Shown here: positions 9,970 to 19,438 of the stretch, in pieces
How the letters are laid out: the number at the start of each line of letters is the position of its first letter
Position numbering within the stretch: the stretch's first letter is position 1
From: Clostridia bacterium
GTDB lineage: Bacteria > Bacillota > Clostridia > DUPQ01
Length of the DNA: 51,085 nt
NCBI GenBank assembly: GCA_016935835.1
Contig: JAFGQE010000009.1
Location: 1-51,085 of the forward strand
Direction of reading: 5' to 3'
Notes under the pieces: generated by a model
What the model saw: only the letters and a program-made list of their open reading frames with translations
What the model was told of the DNA's origin: nothing
Database searches by the model: none
Made by a program: the position numbers and the translations under genes

Positions 9970-10595
9970 ACAGCGAAGCAAAAGGAATTCTAGAAAAAAC
10001 ACTGGGGGACAATCCGGCGCTTGCCGCATGTACCGACGATATAAGGAAGGCATTCGAAATACTTGCCGGATGCTATGAAAACGGAGGGATGGCGCTTATC
10101 TGCGGAAACGGGGGAAGCGCAGCCGACAGCGAACACATCGTAGGCGAGCTGATGAAGGGATTCATGAAAAAGCGGCCGCTTCCCGCCGAGCATAAACGCG
10201 TGCTTGGGGATGAAAACCTATATGGTAAAATGCAGGGCGCGCTGCCGGCGATATCGCTTGTAAGCCAGACGTCGATTGCCACGGCTTATTCGAACGATGT
10301 GGCGCCGGACATGGCTTTTGCACAGCAGGTGTATGGATACAGGGGTAAGAACAATGTGCTTATCGGTATAACGACATCCGGGAACTCCAGGAACATTGTG
10401 AATGCGGTCAGGGTCGCGGATGCGTTCGGAATGAAAAGCATCGGGCTTACGGGAAGGGACGGGGGGATGCTTAACGGCTTGTGTTCCGTCGTGATAAAGG
10501 CTCCGGCCGAGGAGACATACAGGGTTCAGGAGTTTCATCTGCCGGTCTACCATGCGCTTTGCGCAATGCTGGAAGCGGAATTTTTTAAAATATAA
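9966..10595 (+). CDS. SIS-domain sugar phosphate isomerase (GmhA/phosphoheptose-isomerase-like)
   Basis: LICGNGGSAADSEHIVGELMKGF, ISLVSQTSIATAYSND, IGITTSGNSRNI; overlaps the ROK stop codon. Confidence 0.85.
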   Translation: MNSEAKGILEKTLGDNPALAACTDDIRKAFEILAGCYENGGMALICGNGGSAADSEHIVGELMKGFMKKRPLPAEHKRVLGDENLYGKMQGALPAISLVSQTSIATAYSNDVAPDMAFAQQVYGYRGKNNVLIGITTSGNSRNIVNAVRVADAFGMKSIGLTGRDGGMLNGLCSVVIKAPAEETYRVQEFHLPVYHALCAMLEAEFFKI

Positions 10596-10614
10596 TATTT
10601 GAAAGGAAGATATC

Positions 10615-11259
10615 ATGAGCAGACAGGAATTGGTAACCAGAATCAAAAGAAAAGGCCTTGTCGCAGTGGTCAGGGCGGAATCGGCTGAAAAGGCGTTTCA
10701 TATTATCGATGCGTGCATAGAAGGCGGGGTGGCCGCGATTGAAATAACATTCACTGTCCCGGGCGCACATAAGATAATAGAGGAACTTGCGTCGCGGTAT
10801 GATAAAAGGGAGATAATCCTCGGGGCGGGCACGGTGCTGGATCCGGAGACGGCGAGGATTGCGATATTGTCCGGGGCGCAATATATCGTAAGTCCGCATT
10901 TCAATCCGGATACGGTAAGGCTGTGCAACAGATACCAGGTGCCCAGCATGCCGGGTGCGATGACCATTAGGGAAATAATCGAGGCGATGGAGGCCGGGGC
11001 GGATATCATCAAGATATTTCCCGGGGAACTCTTCGGACCATCGATCATCAAAGCCGTCAGGGGTCCGCTTCCGCAGGCGCAGATGATGCCAACGGGGGGA
11101 GTGACGGTTGAGAACGCCGGGGAATGGATCAAGGCGGGGGCGGTTGCGGTCGGGGCCGGAAGCAGTTTGACAAAAGGGGCCGGAAACGGGGACTATGCAT
11201 TGATAACAAGGACGGCAAGGGAGTTCATTGCACGAATCAATGAAGCAAGGGGTGAATGA
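10615..11259 (+). CDS. eda: 2-dehydro-3-deoxy-phosphogluconate (KDPG) aldolase
   Basis: [59 protein letters not shown]. Confidence 0.92.
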   Translation: MSRQELVTRIKRKGLVAVVRAESAEKAFHIIDACIEGGVAAIEITFTVPGAHKIIEELASRYDKREIILGAGTVLDPETARIAILSGAQYIVSPHFNPDTVRLCNRYQVPSMPGAMTIREIIEAMEAGADIIKIFPGELFGPSIIKAVRGPLPQAQMMPTGGVTVENAGEWIKAGAVAVGAGSSLTKGAGNGDYALITRTAREFIARINEARGE

Positions 11260-11260
11260 A

Positions 11261-12289
11261 GTGGCGAAGGTAATTACATTAGGTGAAATAATGCTCAGGC
11301 TGAAGGCTCCGGGACGGGAAAAATTCATGCAGAGCCAGCTGTTCGAGGCGACATTCGGAGGCGGCGAGGCCAATGTCGCGGTATCGCTTGCAAATTTCGG
11401 CATGGACGCAGCCTTCGTTACCGTTCTGCCGGACAATGACATCGCAGATGCCTGCATAAGGGAACTGAGGGGATTCGGGGTCGACACCTCGCTCATCAAT
11501 AGAGGTCCGGGGCGCCTTGGCATTTATTATCTCGAGGCCGGTTCGGTTCAGCGTCCTTCCAAGGTTATTTACGACAGGTCCGGTTCTTCAATTTCAATCG
11601 CGGACCCTGGGAGTTTTGACTGGGATACTGTTTTCAAGGATGCGGACTGGTTCCACATCACCGGGATTACACCGGCCATCAGTGCAACCGCGGGACGGCT
11701 TGCCATTGATTCAGTAACGGCCGCCTATGACCAGGGAATAAAAGTATCATGCGATTTTAATTTCAGGAACAAACTTTGGAAATACGGCAGGAAAGCCACC
11801 GAAGTCATGCCTGAAATCGTCAGGCATGTAAACGTGGGGATAGCGAATGAAGAAGACTGCCAGAAAGCACTGGGCATCGGTATTGACGCGGATGTTCACG
11901 GGGGGCGTCTCGACACCGGCAAGTATGAGGATCTTACGAATAGGGTTATGGCCGAATACCCGAACCTTGAGTACATGGCGGTGACTCTCCGTGAAAGCGA
12001 AAACGCAGACATCAACGGCTGGAGGGCATGCCTGAACGACGGTAAACGATTCTATCTTAGTACAAAGTATGAAATGACGCATATCATCGACAGGGTCGGG
12101 GGAGGGGATTCCTTCGCAGGGGGACTGATATACGGCCTGAGGACATATGCAGATCCGGAAGAGGCCCTGGAATTCGCTGTTGCGGCAAGCTGTCTCAAGC
12201 ATACGATTTCGGGCGATTTCAACCGTGTTTCCGTAAAGGATGTGGAAACGCTCATGAAGGGCGACGGATCGGGCCGCGTCCAAAGGTAA
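11261..12289 (+). CDS. kdgK: PfkB-family carbohydrate kinase (2-keto-3-deoxygluconate kinase-like)
   Basis: [47 protein letters not shown] start at 11261 proposed because the ORF-track start at 11228 overlaps eda. Confidence 0.85.
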   Translation: MAKVITLGEIMLRLKAPGREKFMQSQLFEATFGGGEANVAVSLANFGMDAAFVTVLPDNDIADACIRELRGFGVDTSLINRGPGRLGIYYLEAGSVQRPSKVIYDRSGSSISIADPGSFDWDTVFKDADWFHITGITPAISATAGRLAIDSVTAAYDQGIKVSCDFNFRNKLWKYGRKATEVMPEIVRHVNVGIANEEDCQKALGIGIDADVHGGRLDTGKYEDLTNRVMAEYPNLEYMAVTLRESENADINGWRACLNDGKRFYLSTKYEMTHIIDRVGGGDSFAGGLIYGLRTYADPEEALEFAVAASCLKHTISGDFNRVSVKDVETLMKGDGSGRVQR

Positions 12290-12394
12290 CTGCGGGGAAC
12301 CTGAATGAGTTAAACAATCTCGGGCTGTAGGACACAGGCTGCCTGTTGTCATGAAAAATGGCAACGGGAGCTATGCAAATAAAAGGATGTAATC

Positions 12395-14290
12395 ATGGAA
12401 TTTGAAAAAACACCGATCGATATAAAAAAGACAATAATGCAGGGAATTTGTTATTCTGTTTACAAGGGCGAGAACAGAGTATACGGCGTACTGGCCGAAG
12501 GCGGGTGCGCCACATTCATTGTCATCAGCCTTGACAGGGAAAGGATAATCTTTTCGCAGGATGCACCCGGGGCAACCGGCTCATGGGGCGTAGCCGTCGC
12601 AAGCGACGGAAGGGTATATTTCGGGACATATGTAAATGCCGGGCTTTACCGGTTCGACCCCGAAACGGAGCAACTTGAGACTATTTTCAATAATCTTCCA
12701 AATGCCAAATTCATATTCAGCCTGGATGTCGATTCAAAAAACAATGTCTACGGCGGAACATGGCCGAACTGCGCAGTTTTTAAATACAGCGGCAATGAGG
12801 AAAAAATGGAATTCTATGATGAGAATGTCGTGCCGGGCGAGGATTATGTCAGAATGGTCCTGTATGATGAAAAGAAGGATATCCTTTATGCGAGCATCTC
12901 CGCACATTGCCATCTGATCGAATATAAGCCGGGCGTCGGACCCTTGAGGGACATTCTTCCCGAATCTTACAAGGGCGAGGCGTTTGCCAGGCTCATTGAC
13001 ATATATGACGGGAAGATCATCGTATATATGACCAGGGCAAAAAAAATATTGATATTAGACCTGGACAGCGGGGAACTGCTTCATGAAATTGACGGTCCCG
13101 ACGACAGCGTCGAGCATCCGCCTGCCGGAATTGACCCCCGGAGGCTGCTCTCAGGAACAAGAAACAGCGGAATCATGCTTGATGTTAATGATCTTCGCGT
13201 TTATAACTTCAAAAGCGATGCCGGTGAAACAATCATGGGCCTATGGGCCTATCCTGACGGCGAGTCGATTCTGCTCACGGGATTCGAAGGAACCTTATAT
13301 CTTTATAATGTTCAAAGCGGCATTAAAAAGAAGCTGGATATAGAGGTTCCCAGTAAAAGCATAGAAATAAGACAGCTTCATACTTCCGCGGACGGCAGGA
13401 TTTACGCAAGCGGATATCTCAGGGGAGGAACATATATATTCGACCCCGGAACCGGCACGGGCACGCAGTACGACGGGATCGGGCAGTCGGAGGGAATCAC
13501 ATCATGCAAAAGCAGGATATACTTCGGCAAATACCCGGGCGCTTATGTATATGAGTTCGACTCGAAAAAGGAATGGGACTATCCAAATAATCCCAGGGAG
13601 ATCTTTGAGATGAAGACAGGATACAACCAGGACAGGCCTTTTGCCCTGAAAGCGGCGGGAAACAAACTGTTCGTAGGCACTATTCCCGAATACGGAGACA
13701 TACAGGGTGCGCTTGCGGCTTATGATATGAAAAGCGGAAAGCTGGAGGTGAGGAAGGACTTCTCGGATTCCAGGAGCATTGTATCCCTTGCGGCCGCTGA
13801 CGGGATTCTCTACGGCGGAACCACGGTGTGCGGAGGACTGGGAAGCCGCCCCATGCATGAAAGCGGAACCGTATTTGCCATGGACATTGAAACGGGTGAA
13901 TACTTGTACGAGGTCGTTCCCGTGGAAGGATGCAGGAATGCGGGAGGATTGTGCTTTGCTTATGATGGAAAGCTGCTTGGGTGCGCGGACGGTACTTTTT
14001 TTATTCTTGACCCTAAAACAGGCCGAAAGGAATTTGAAAGGAAGCTGGTCGAATTCAACCGGGACAAGGATTACAAGTGGGAAGTTTCATTCATAAAAAA
14101 GGGATTGAACAAGTTATACTACATTGTGGCTTCAAACACACTTTTTGCCTATGACCATTCAAAAAAAGAATTCAAGGGAATAACCGGCAGGAAGGTCAAT
14201 CTGCTGGAATTCGATTCCCAGGGCAGGCTTTATTGCCAGTATGAGGATAATGTTAGGGAGGTTATCCGGAGCATAAGTCCTGCGGATTGA
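12395..14290 (+). CDS. Beta-propeller (WD40/PQQ/NHL-like) repeat protein
   Basis: Repeated 'VYGGTWPNC..FKYS', 'IYASGYLRGGTYIFDPGTG', 'FILDPKTGRKEFER' blade-like units. Confidence 0.7.
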   Translation: MEFEKTPIDIKKTIMQGICYSVYKGENRVYGVLAEGGCATFIVISLDRERIIFSQDAPGATGSWGVAVASDGRVYFGTYVNAGLYRFDPETEQLETIFNNLPNAKFIFSLDVDSKNNVYGGTWPNCAVFKYSGNEEKMEFYDENVVPGEDYVRMVLYDEKKDILYASISAHCHLIEYKPGVGPLRDILPESYKGEAFARLIDIYDGKIIVYMTRAKKILILDLDSGELLHEIDGPDDSVEHPPAGIDPRRLLSGTRNSGIMLDVNDLRVYNFKSDAGETIMGLWAYPDGESILLTGFEGTLYLYNVQSGIKKKLDIEVPSKSIEIRQLHTSADGRIYASGYLRGGTYIFDPGTGTGTQYDGIGQSEGITSCKSRIYFGKYPGAYVYEFDSKKEWDYPNNPREIFEMKTGYNQDRPFALKAAGNKLFVGTIPEYGDIQGALAAYDMKSGKLEVRKDFSDSRSIVSLAAADGILYGGTTVCGGLGSRPMHESGTVFAMDIETGEYLYEVVPVEGCRNAGGLCFAYDGKLLGCADGTFFILDPKTGRKEFERKLVEFNRDKDYKWEVSFIKKGLNKLYYIVASNTLFAYDHSKKEFKGITGRKVNLLEFDSQGRLYCQYEDNVREVIRSISPAD

Positions 14291-14309
14291 TTTCCCCGGA
14301 GAACCGTGG

Positions 14310-16337
14310 ATGAATGATATAAGCAAATCAAACGGACGGCGTTATCAGACCAATCTGATCAAAAGGATAGAGGATCTCTATAACTTTTTCTTCCTTATGT
14401 ATATATCCAGGCTTTTTTTATTGAATCCGGTTTATGGGGGTGCTTTGTTCACCGCGGGCCTGGTCTGGTTGAATTATCATGTCATTTATGGCAGAAGGTT
14501 CGGATTGCTTGAAAAAGGAGGAAAGATACTTTCCATACTCATTGCTGTGGCTTCCGTCGCGTCCACAGGGTATCTTTTGTTGGTTTATCCCTTTAGATTC
14601 AGGTCCCGGGGAACAGTGTTCATCATGGCGGTTGCGCTGACAATACTCCTTAGGCCCGCGGTTGACAAATTCATAAGAAGCGCGCGCGGGCGCCTGGTTT
14701 CGTACACGGCCATGATACTTATATTGATTCCCTTTCTGGTTTTGTTTGCCGATGAATCGACGCATTTCATAATTCCCGCGGGGCTTCTTGCCGGATGCGT
14801 AATTGCGTATGCAAGGACCCTGATTGACGACGGAACATCGGATGAGCTTCCGGAGCCGGGCTCCGCCAGGGGTGTGAAAATCAATTCATACAGGCTGTAT
14901 GCCAATACGGTGGTGGTGACCACCGCTTCCCTGCAGATTATGATAATGATGTATGTGAGTTACATGAGATATGTGACCAAGCCGGATTTTCTGGGGAACA
15001 TACTGAACACTTATGTCATCACCCTTCTTGCACTGGTAATCGTTATGGCCATTGTAGCCTTTTTGCAAAAAAAGGTCAGGCTGCAGCAATATGAAAAAAC
15101 ACTCATTTTCGTTATTGCGGCCATATGCTGGATAACCGCAATCCTGGATATTTTCAATTCCGGCACGGATCCGGCGAAATTTTCGTCATACATAAGCATA
15201 GTTGTGATCATAATGGGAATATCCTTTGTAATAATGATACTCGCCGCCATGCAGGAGGACTTCAGGGGTATATTTTTCCTTGACCGGAGTCACTCGGAGG
15301 AAAGGACAATGGGCGGCCAGATGAGGCTGCTTGACAGGCAGGCGGGGCTTGTTGCATATTTTACAGTCCTGATGATGCTGACATCGCTTTGCCTTGACCC
15401 CGAGCACCAATCCGGGGAGATCAATGATCCGGGTTTATTCACAGGGCTTGTAAAATTCTATATGCTCGTGGTGCCGGCCATCTTCCTGTTCCTGGGGGTC
15501 CTTTATTCAATAAGGCAGCCTTTATCAAGGAAATACAGCGCCAAACTGCGGAAATTCGTGGAGGGTCTGGGCAGCAATAAAAAAAACCCGGAATTGGAAA
15601 AACAGCTTGTCGATGTGCTTGTCAGGAAGCACAGCAACAGTTTCGGCATCAAGGTCATAGCCTTCATACTGTATCCGTTGCTCAAGCACTCGGTCGAGGG
15701 GGCGGAGAATGTCGAGGGAAGGGATCCGGCGGTATTTGTTTGCAACCACAAGGAAATATACGGACCGGTGGTAACCAACCTATACATGCCGTTCATATGC
15801 CGGCCCTGGATAATAAACGGAATGGTTGAAAGGGACAGGATTTACGATCATCTTATAGATGGCTACAATATGAGGAAGTCAAGGCTTCCGGCGCCGCTGA
15901 AAAAAGCTTATTGCAGATTTCTCACACCGATCATGCACTGGGCGATGAATTCAGTGGAGCCAATCCCGGTTTTCAGGAACGAGGGCAAGGGCATAATAAA
16001 GACCATCAGCCTGACGGTCGAGGCGCTGGAACAGGAGGATAATATATTGCTGTTTCCCGAGGACAACTCCAGGACGGACGGCTACACGGAGAAACCGGGG
16101 GAGTTTTTCACAGGATTTGCGCATATAGGCAAAGCATACCATAAAAAGACAGGCAAGGCGGTCAGATTTTACCCGGTATACGCCGACAGTGAAAAGAGAA
16201 CGCTTTACATTGGAAAGGGAATTGAATATAACAAAAGCAATGCCCCGGTCGACGAAAAAAACAGGATAGTTTCATACCTGAAGAACGCAATGGACCGGAT
16301 GGCAACGGGGGTTCACGAAGCAAAACCCGAGGTTTAA
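14310..16337 (+). CDS. Polytopic membrane protein with C-terminal PlsC-like lysophospholipid acyltransferase domain
   Basis: Multiple hydrophobic segments in the N-terminal two thirds; C-terminus VFVCNHKEIYGPVV ... EPIPVFRNEGKG ... ILLFPEDNSRTDGY ... FYPVYAD. Confidence 0.75.
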   Translation: MNDISKSNGRRYQTNLIKRIEDLYNFFFLMYISRLFLLNPVYGGALFTAGLVWLNYHVIYGRRFGLLEKGGKILSILIAVASVASTGYLLLVYPFRFRSRGTVFIMAVALTILLRPAVDKFIRSARGRLVSYTAMILILIPFLVLFADESTHFIIPAGLLAGCVIAYARTLIDDGTSDELPEPGSARGVKINSYRLYANTVVVTTASLQIMIMMYVSYMRYVTKPDFLGNILNTYVITLLALVIVMAIVAFLQKKVRLQQYEKTLIFVIAAICWITAILDIFNSGTDPAKFSSYISIVVIIMGISFVIMILAAMQEDFRGIFFLDRSHSEERTMGGQMRLLDRQAGLVAYFTVLMMLTSLCLDPEHQSGEINDPGLFTGLVKFYMLVVPAIFLFLGVLYSIRQPLSRKYSAKLRKFVEGLGSNKKNPELEKQLVDVLVRKHSNSFGIKVIAFILYPLLKHSVEGAENVEGRDPAVFVCNHKEIYGPVVTNLYMPFICRPWIINGMVERDRIYDHLIDGYNMRKSRLPAPLKKAYCRFLTPIMHWAMNSVEPIPVFRNEGKGIIKTISLTVEALEQEDNILLFPEDNSRTDGYTEKPGEFFTGFAHIGKAYHKKTGKAVRFYPVYADSEKRTLYIGKGIEYNKSNAPVDEKNRIVSYLKNAMDRMATGVHEAKPEV

Positions 16338-16351
16338 GCTATTTTTAAGCT
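16333..16351 (+). promoter_or_regulatory. Direct repeat TTTAAGCT-ATT-TTTAAGCT (11 bp phase), candidate OmpR/PhoB-family operator
   Basis: Exact 8-mers at 16333-16340 and 16344-16351, immediately upstream of the response regulator gene. Confidence 0.5.
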
Positions 16352-16395
16352 TGATATGATAAAATTTTACTTGAAAAAATGAAAAGAGTTATAGG

Positions 16396-17082
16396 ATGCA
16401 AATAAAAATATTAGTGGTCGATGATGAAAAAGAACTGCGGGATGTAGTCGTAAAGTATCTTGAAAAAGAAGGTTATGCCGCCATTGGTGCGGGCGACGGG
16501 GTAAGCGCGGTCAAGATGTTCCATGACGAAAAGCCCGACTTGATAATCCTCGACCTTATGCTTCCCGACATTCCGGGCGAGAAAGTCTGCTCGGTCGTAA
16601 GGGAAAGCCACGACACGCCGATCATAATGCTGACCTCAAAGAGCAGCGAGGAAGACAGGATAATGGGCCTGGGCCTTGGGGCCGACGATTATGTGGTGAA
16701 GCCTTTCAGCCCTAAGGAGCTGGTCATGAGGGTAAAGGTAATATTGCGCAGGGCCGGCGTAAGCGGAAACCACGACAGGGACCGGGCGCACGACGAACTC
16801 GTCATCGACGAGGATGCTTATGTTGTAAAGCGGAACGGACGCAATATCGAGCTTACGCCGATTGAATTCAAGATACTGGCCGCCATGTCGAAAAACCCCG
16901 GAAGGACATACACAAGGGATCAGTTGATAACATATGCGCTTGGATATGAATATGAGGGAATGAGCAGAACCATAGATTCCCACATCAAGAATATAAGGCA
17001 GAAAATTGAAACCGACCCGGCGCGGCCTGAGTACATAAGGACGGTATTCGGGGTCGGGTATAAATTCAAGGAGAGCAAATGA
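16396..17082 (+). CDS. OmpR-family response regulator
   Basis: Receiver domain ILVVDDEKELRD, LIILDLMLPDIPG, LTSKSSEED, DDYVVKPFSPKEL; winged helix RTIDSHIKNIRQKI, VFGVGYKFKE. Confidence 0.96.
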   Translation: MQIKILVVDDEKELRDVVVKYLEKEGYAAIGAGDGVSAVKMFHDEKPDLIILDLMLPDIPGEKVCSVVRESHDTPIIMLTSKSSEEDRIMGLGLGADDYVVKPFSPKELVMRVKVILRRAGVSGNHDRDRAHDELVIDEDAYVVKRNGRNIELTPIEFKILAAMSKNPGRTYTRDQLITYALGYEYEGMSRTIDSHIKNIRQKIETDPARPEYIRTVFGVGYKFKESK

Positions 17083-18458
17083 CAAGCCTGAACAAACTTT
17101 TCTCAAGGTATTTCATAATAACGATAGCCGTGGTACTGGCCATAATAACCATTGCCTCGAATCTGGGGGCCTCGGTTTTTTTCAAGAATTTCATTGAAAG
17201 AAAAAATGAGGAGGAAAACGGAGGAATCGTGGAATCGGTTCAGGAAATGCTTGACAATAAATCGATATCCGAGACCTCATATCCGTTCTTGCTCGCACTT
17301 ATATCAAGACAGGAGCAGGTCAGGCTTATCCTATATGAAAATGACGAGGTTCTTACGGATACATTCACAGGCGTCCTAAGGCCAATGATGGGGATGGCGG
17401 CAAGGGTGCCGGACAGCACATACCTTCAGCAGGATTCACATGAAGTGGAATATTCCAAATATAATATAGAAGGATACACGCTCTGGATAGGCAGGGCCAA
17501 GAACCCGCTGGTTGATATAATAAATGCGGATTTTATCAAGACGCTGAACACGCTGTATATAATCATGTTCTTCGCGGCCCTGGCAATAGCATCCTTCTCC
17601 GCATATATCCTGTCAAGAAAATTCAACGGGCCGATCATGCAGCTCAAGGACAATGTCAACCACATATCAATGAATCGCTTCCAGAGCCTGAAAAAATGCG
17701 ACACAAAGGCCAGGGAGCTGAAGGAGTTGTCGGAAGACATAGAGAATCTGGCCGTGCAGATGCAAAAGGAAGAGAACATGAGGAGAAGGCTTTCCAACGA
17801 CATCGTTCATGAGCTCAAGACGCCTATAGCCGTTCTTTCAACCAATATCGAGGCTATAATGGATGGGATTTACACGGCGGACGAAGAAAGGATGTCCGTG
17901 CTTCTTGGGCAGATAAACAGAATAACAAGGCTTGTCAACAACCTTTCCGACCTGACGATGCTGGAAACGGAGTACAACGGGATGACAAGGGACAGGGTGG
18001 ACATATCGGAAATACTTGAAAGCCTTCACATGGTATATCTTCCGGCGGCGGCTGACAAGGGGATCAGCCTGGACAAGGATATAGAAAAGGGACTTGTCAT
18101 GGAGGGGAGCGAGGACCGGCTTCTGCAGGTATTCGTCAACCTGTTGTCAAACTCAATCAAATACACCGAAAAAGACGGGCGGATACTTATAAGGGCATAC
18201 TCATCCGACGGCAGCATTGTTTGCGAAGTCTCTGATAATGGCATTGGCATAGATGAAAAGGACAAGCCGTTCATTTTCAATCGTTTTTACAGGGGGGACG
18301 AGTCAAGGAGCAGGGAGACCGGCGGGTCGGGGATAGGACTGGCAATAGTCAGGGCGATTGTTTCAGCCCACGGCGGGGAAATAAAGCTTGACAGTAAAAA
18401 GGGCGAGGGAACGAAGATATCCGTGATATTTAAGAAAATTAATATCAAAAATTCATAA
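17079..18458 (+). CDS. Sensor histidine kinase
   Basis: H-box NDIVHELKTPIAVL, N-box VNLLSNSIKYTE, DNGIGI, FNRFYRGDESRSRETGGSGIGLAI; HAMP-like region and two transmembrane segments. Confidence 0.96.
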   Translation: MTSLNKLFSRYFIITIAVVLAIITIASNLGASVFFKNFIERKNEEENGGIVESVQEMLDNKSISETSYPFLLALISRQEQVRLILYENDEVLTDTFTGVLRPMMGMAARVPDSTYLQQDSHEVEYSKYNIEGYTLWIGRAKNPLVDIINADFIKTLNTLYIIMFFAALAIASFSAYILSRKFNGPIMQLKDNVNHISMNRFQSLKKCDTKARELKELSEDIENLAVQMQKEENMRRRLSNDIVHELKTPIAVLSTNIEAIMDGIYTADEERMSVLLGQINRITRLVNNLSDLTMLETEYNGMTRDRVDISEILESLHMVYLPAAADKGISLDKDIEKGLVMEGSEDRLLQVFVNLLSNSIKYTEKDGRILIRAYSSDGSIVCEVSDNGIGIDEKDKPFIFNRFYRGDESRSRETGGSGIGLAIVRAIVSAHGGEIKLDSKKGEGTKISVIFKKINIKNS

Positions 18459-18515
18459 AATCTCCATATTGCAGGGGTAAGATGTCAATATGTAAGTAAA
18501 AGGAGGTGCAGGCTC

Positions 18516-19196
18516 ATGACTAAAAAAATAATTATAATCATTACCCTTGCGGTTTTGCTTGTCCTTGGGGGAACCCTGGCTTTCGCTGCGGTGGACGAAG
18601 ACGGTCAGCTGGTGAATCCTTTTGAAAGGATTCTTTCGGCAAAGATAGAGGATGGGACGATAACACAGGACGAAGCAAATACCTTTGTCAAGGTGTGGGA
18701 GTCCATGAGGGATGGAATGGAAGGCGCGGCCCCGGGGTTGTTCGGCGCCAGGGGAGGCATGATACGGGACGGGAGGCTGATTGACAGACCTCTTATTGAC
18801 AGGGCGGTCATGGAAGAAATCAAGGATGCGGTCCATGAAAAGGCCGGGGAACTTATCGACGGGCTGGTTTCCGAAGGGGTCATCGACGAAGAAGAGGCTG
18901 ACGATGCATTGAGATTCGGCAGGGCCTTAATATTGCTTGCAAGGGACGCCGATGAGGAGGATGTCGCGGCTATTGAAGCGGCGGTCGCGGAGCTAAGGGA
19001 TTACTTCAAGGGTCTTATTGAGGAAAAGGTAACAGATGGATTCCTGACCCGGGAGCAGGCTGATGCCATTCTGGCCAGGCAGGCTGAAAGAGCCGAGTTT
19101 TTAAAAGGATGCATCAATGAAGGCGGATACATCGGCCGGCTTCCTATGAGAGGACGCCCCGGCGGAGGCGGATTCGAACCGGATGACAGCGACTAG
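18516..19196 (+). CDS. Secreted small protein with repeated helical motifs (DUF2680/YckD-like)
   Basis: Signal-peptide-like MTKKIIIIITLAVLLVLGGTLAFA; repeats KIEDGTITQDEANTFV / LVSEGVIDEEEADDALR / KVTDGFLTREQADAILA. Confidence 0.7.
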   Translation: MTKKIIIIITLAVLLVLGGTLAFAAVDEDGQLVNPFERILSAKIEDGTITQDEANTFVKVWESMRDGMEGAAPGLFGARGGMIRDGRLIDRPLIDRAVMEEIKDAVHEKAGELIDGLVSEGVIDEEEADDALRFGRALILLARDADEEDVAAIEAAVAELRDYFKGLIEEKVTDGFLTREQADAILARQAERAEFLKGCINEGGYIGRLPMRGRPGGGGFEPDDSD

Positions 19197-19225
19197 AAAA
19201 CAGGATATTGACCTATGTTTGGATA

Positions 19226-19249
19226 AAAGCGGCGCAAGCCGCTTTTTTT
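19226..19249 (+). terminator. Rho-independent terminator
   Basis: AAAGCGGC-GCAA-GCCGCTTTTTTT. Confidence 0.9.
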
Positions 19250-19438
19250 AAACTTTTTACCCGGGACCATGGAAACATTGAGGCCGGCATGGGGATACTG
19301 CTTTTTTCATGTATGCCAGGAACAGGGCAGCATGGGTAAGGCAGCGGTGGGAATCATATATTTACCGGAATGCCGATGTGATATTATATATCAGGGCATT
19401 ACTGGAAACGGGGAGTAGATTCATCCGGAGGACACATA

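Noticed and set aside
10585-11523. 312-aa minus-strand ORF across eda/kdgK
   Set aside because: Antisense to two confident genes; no domain signature.
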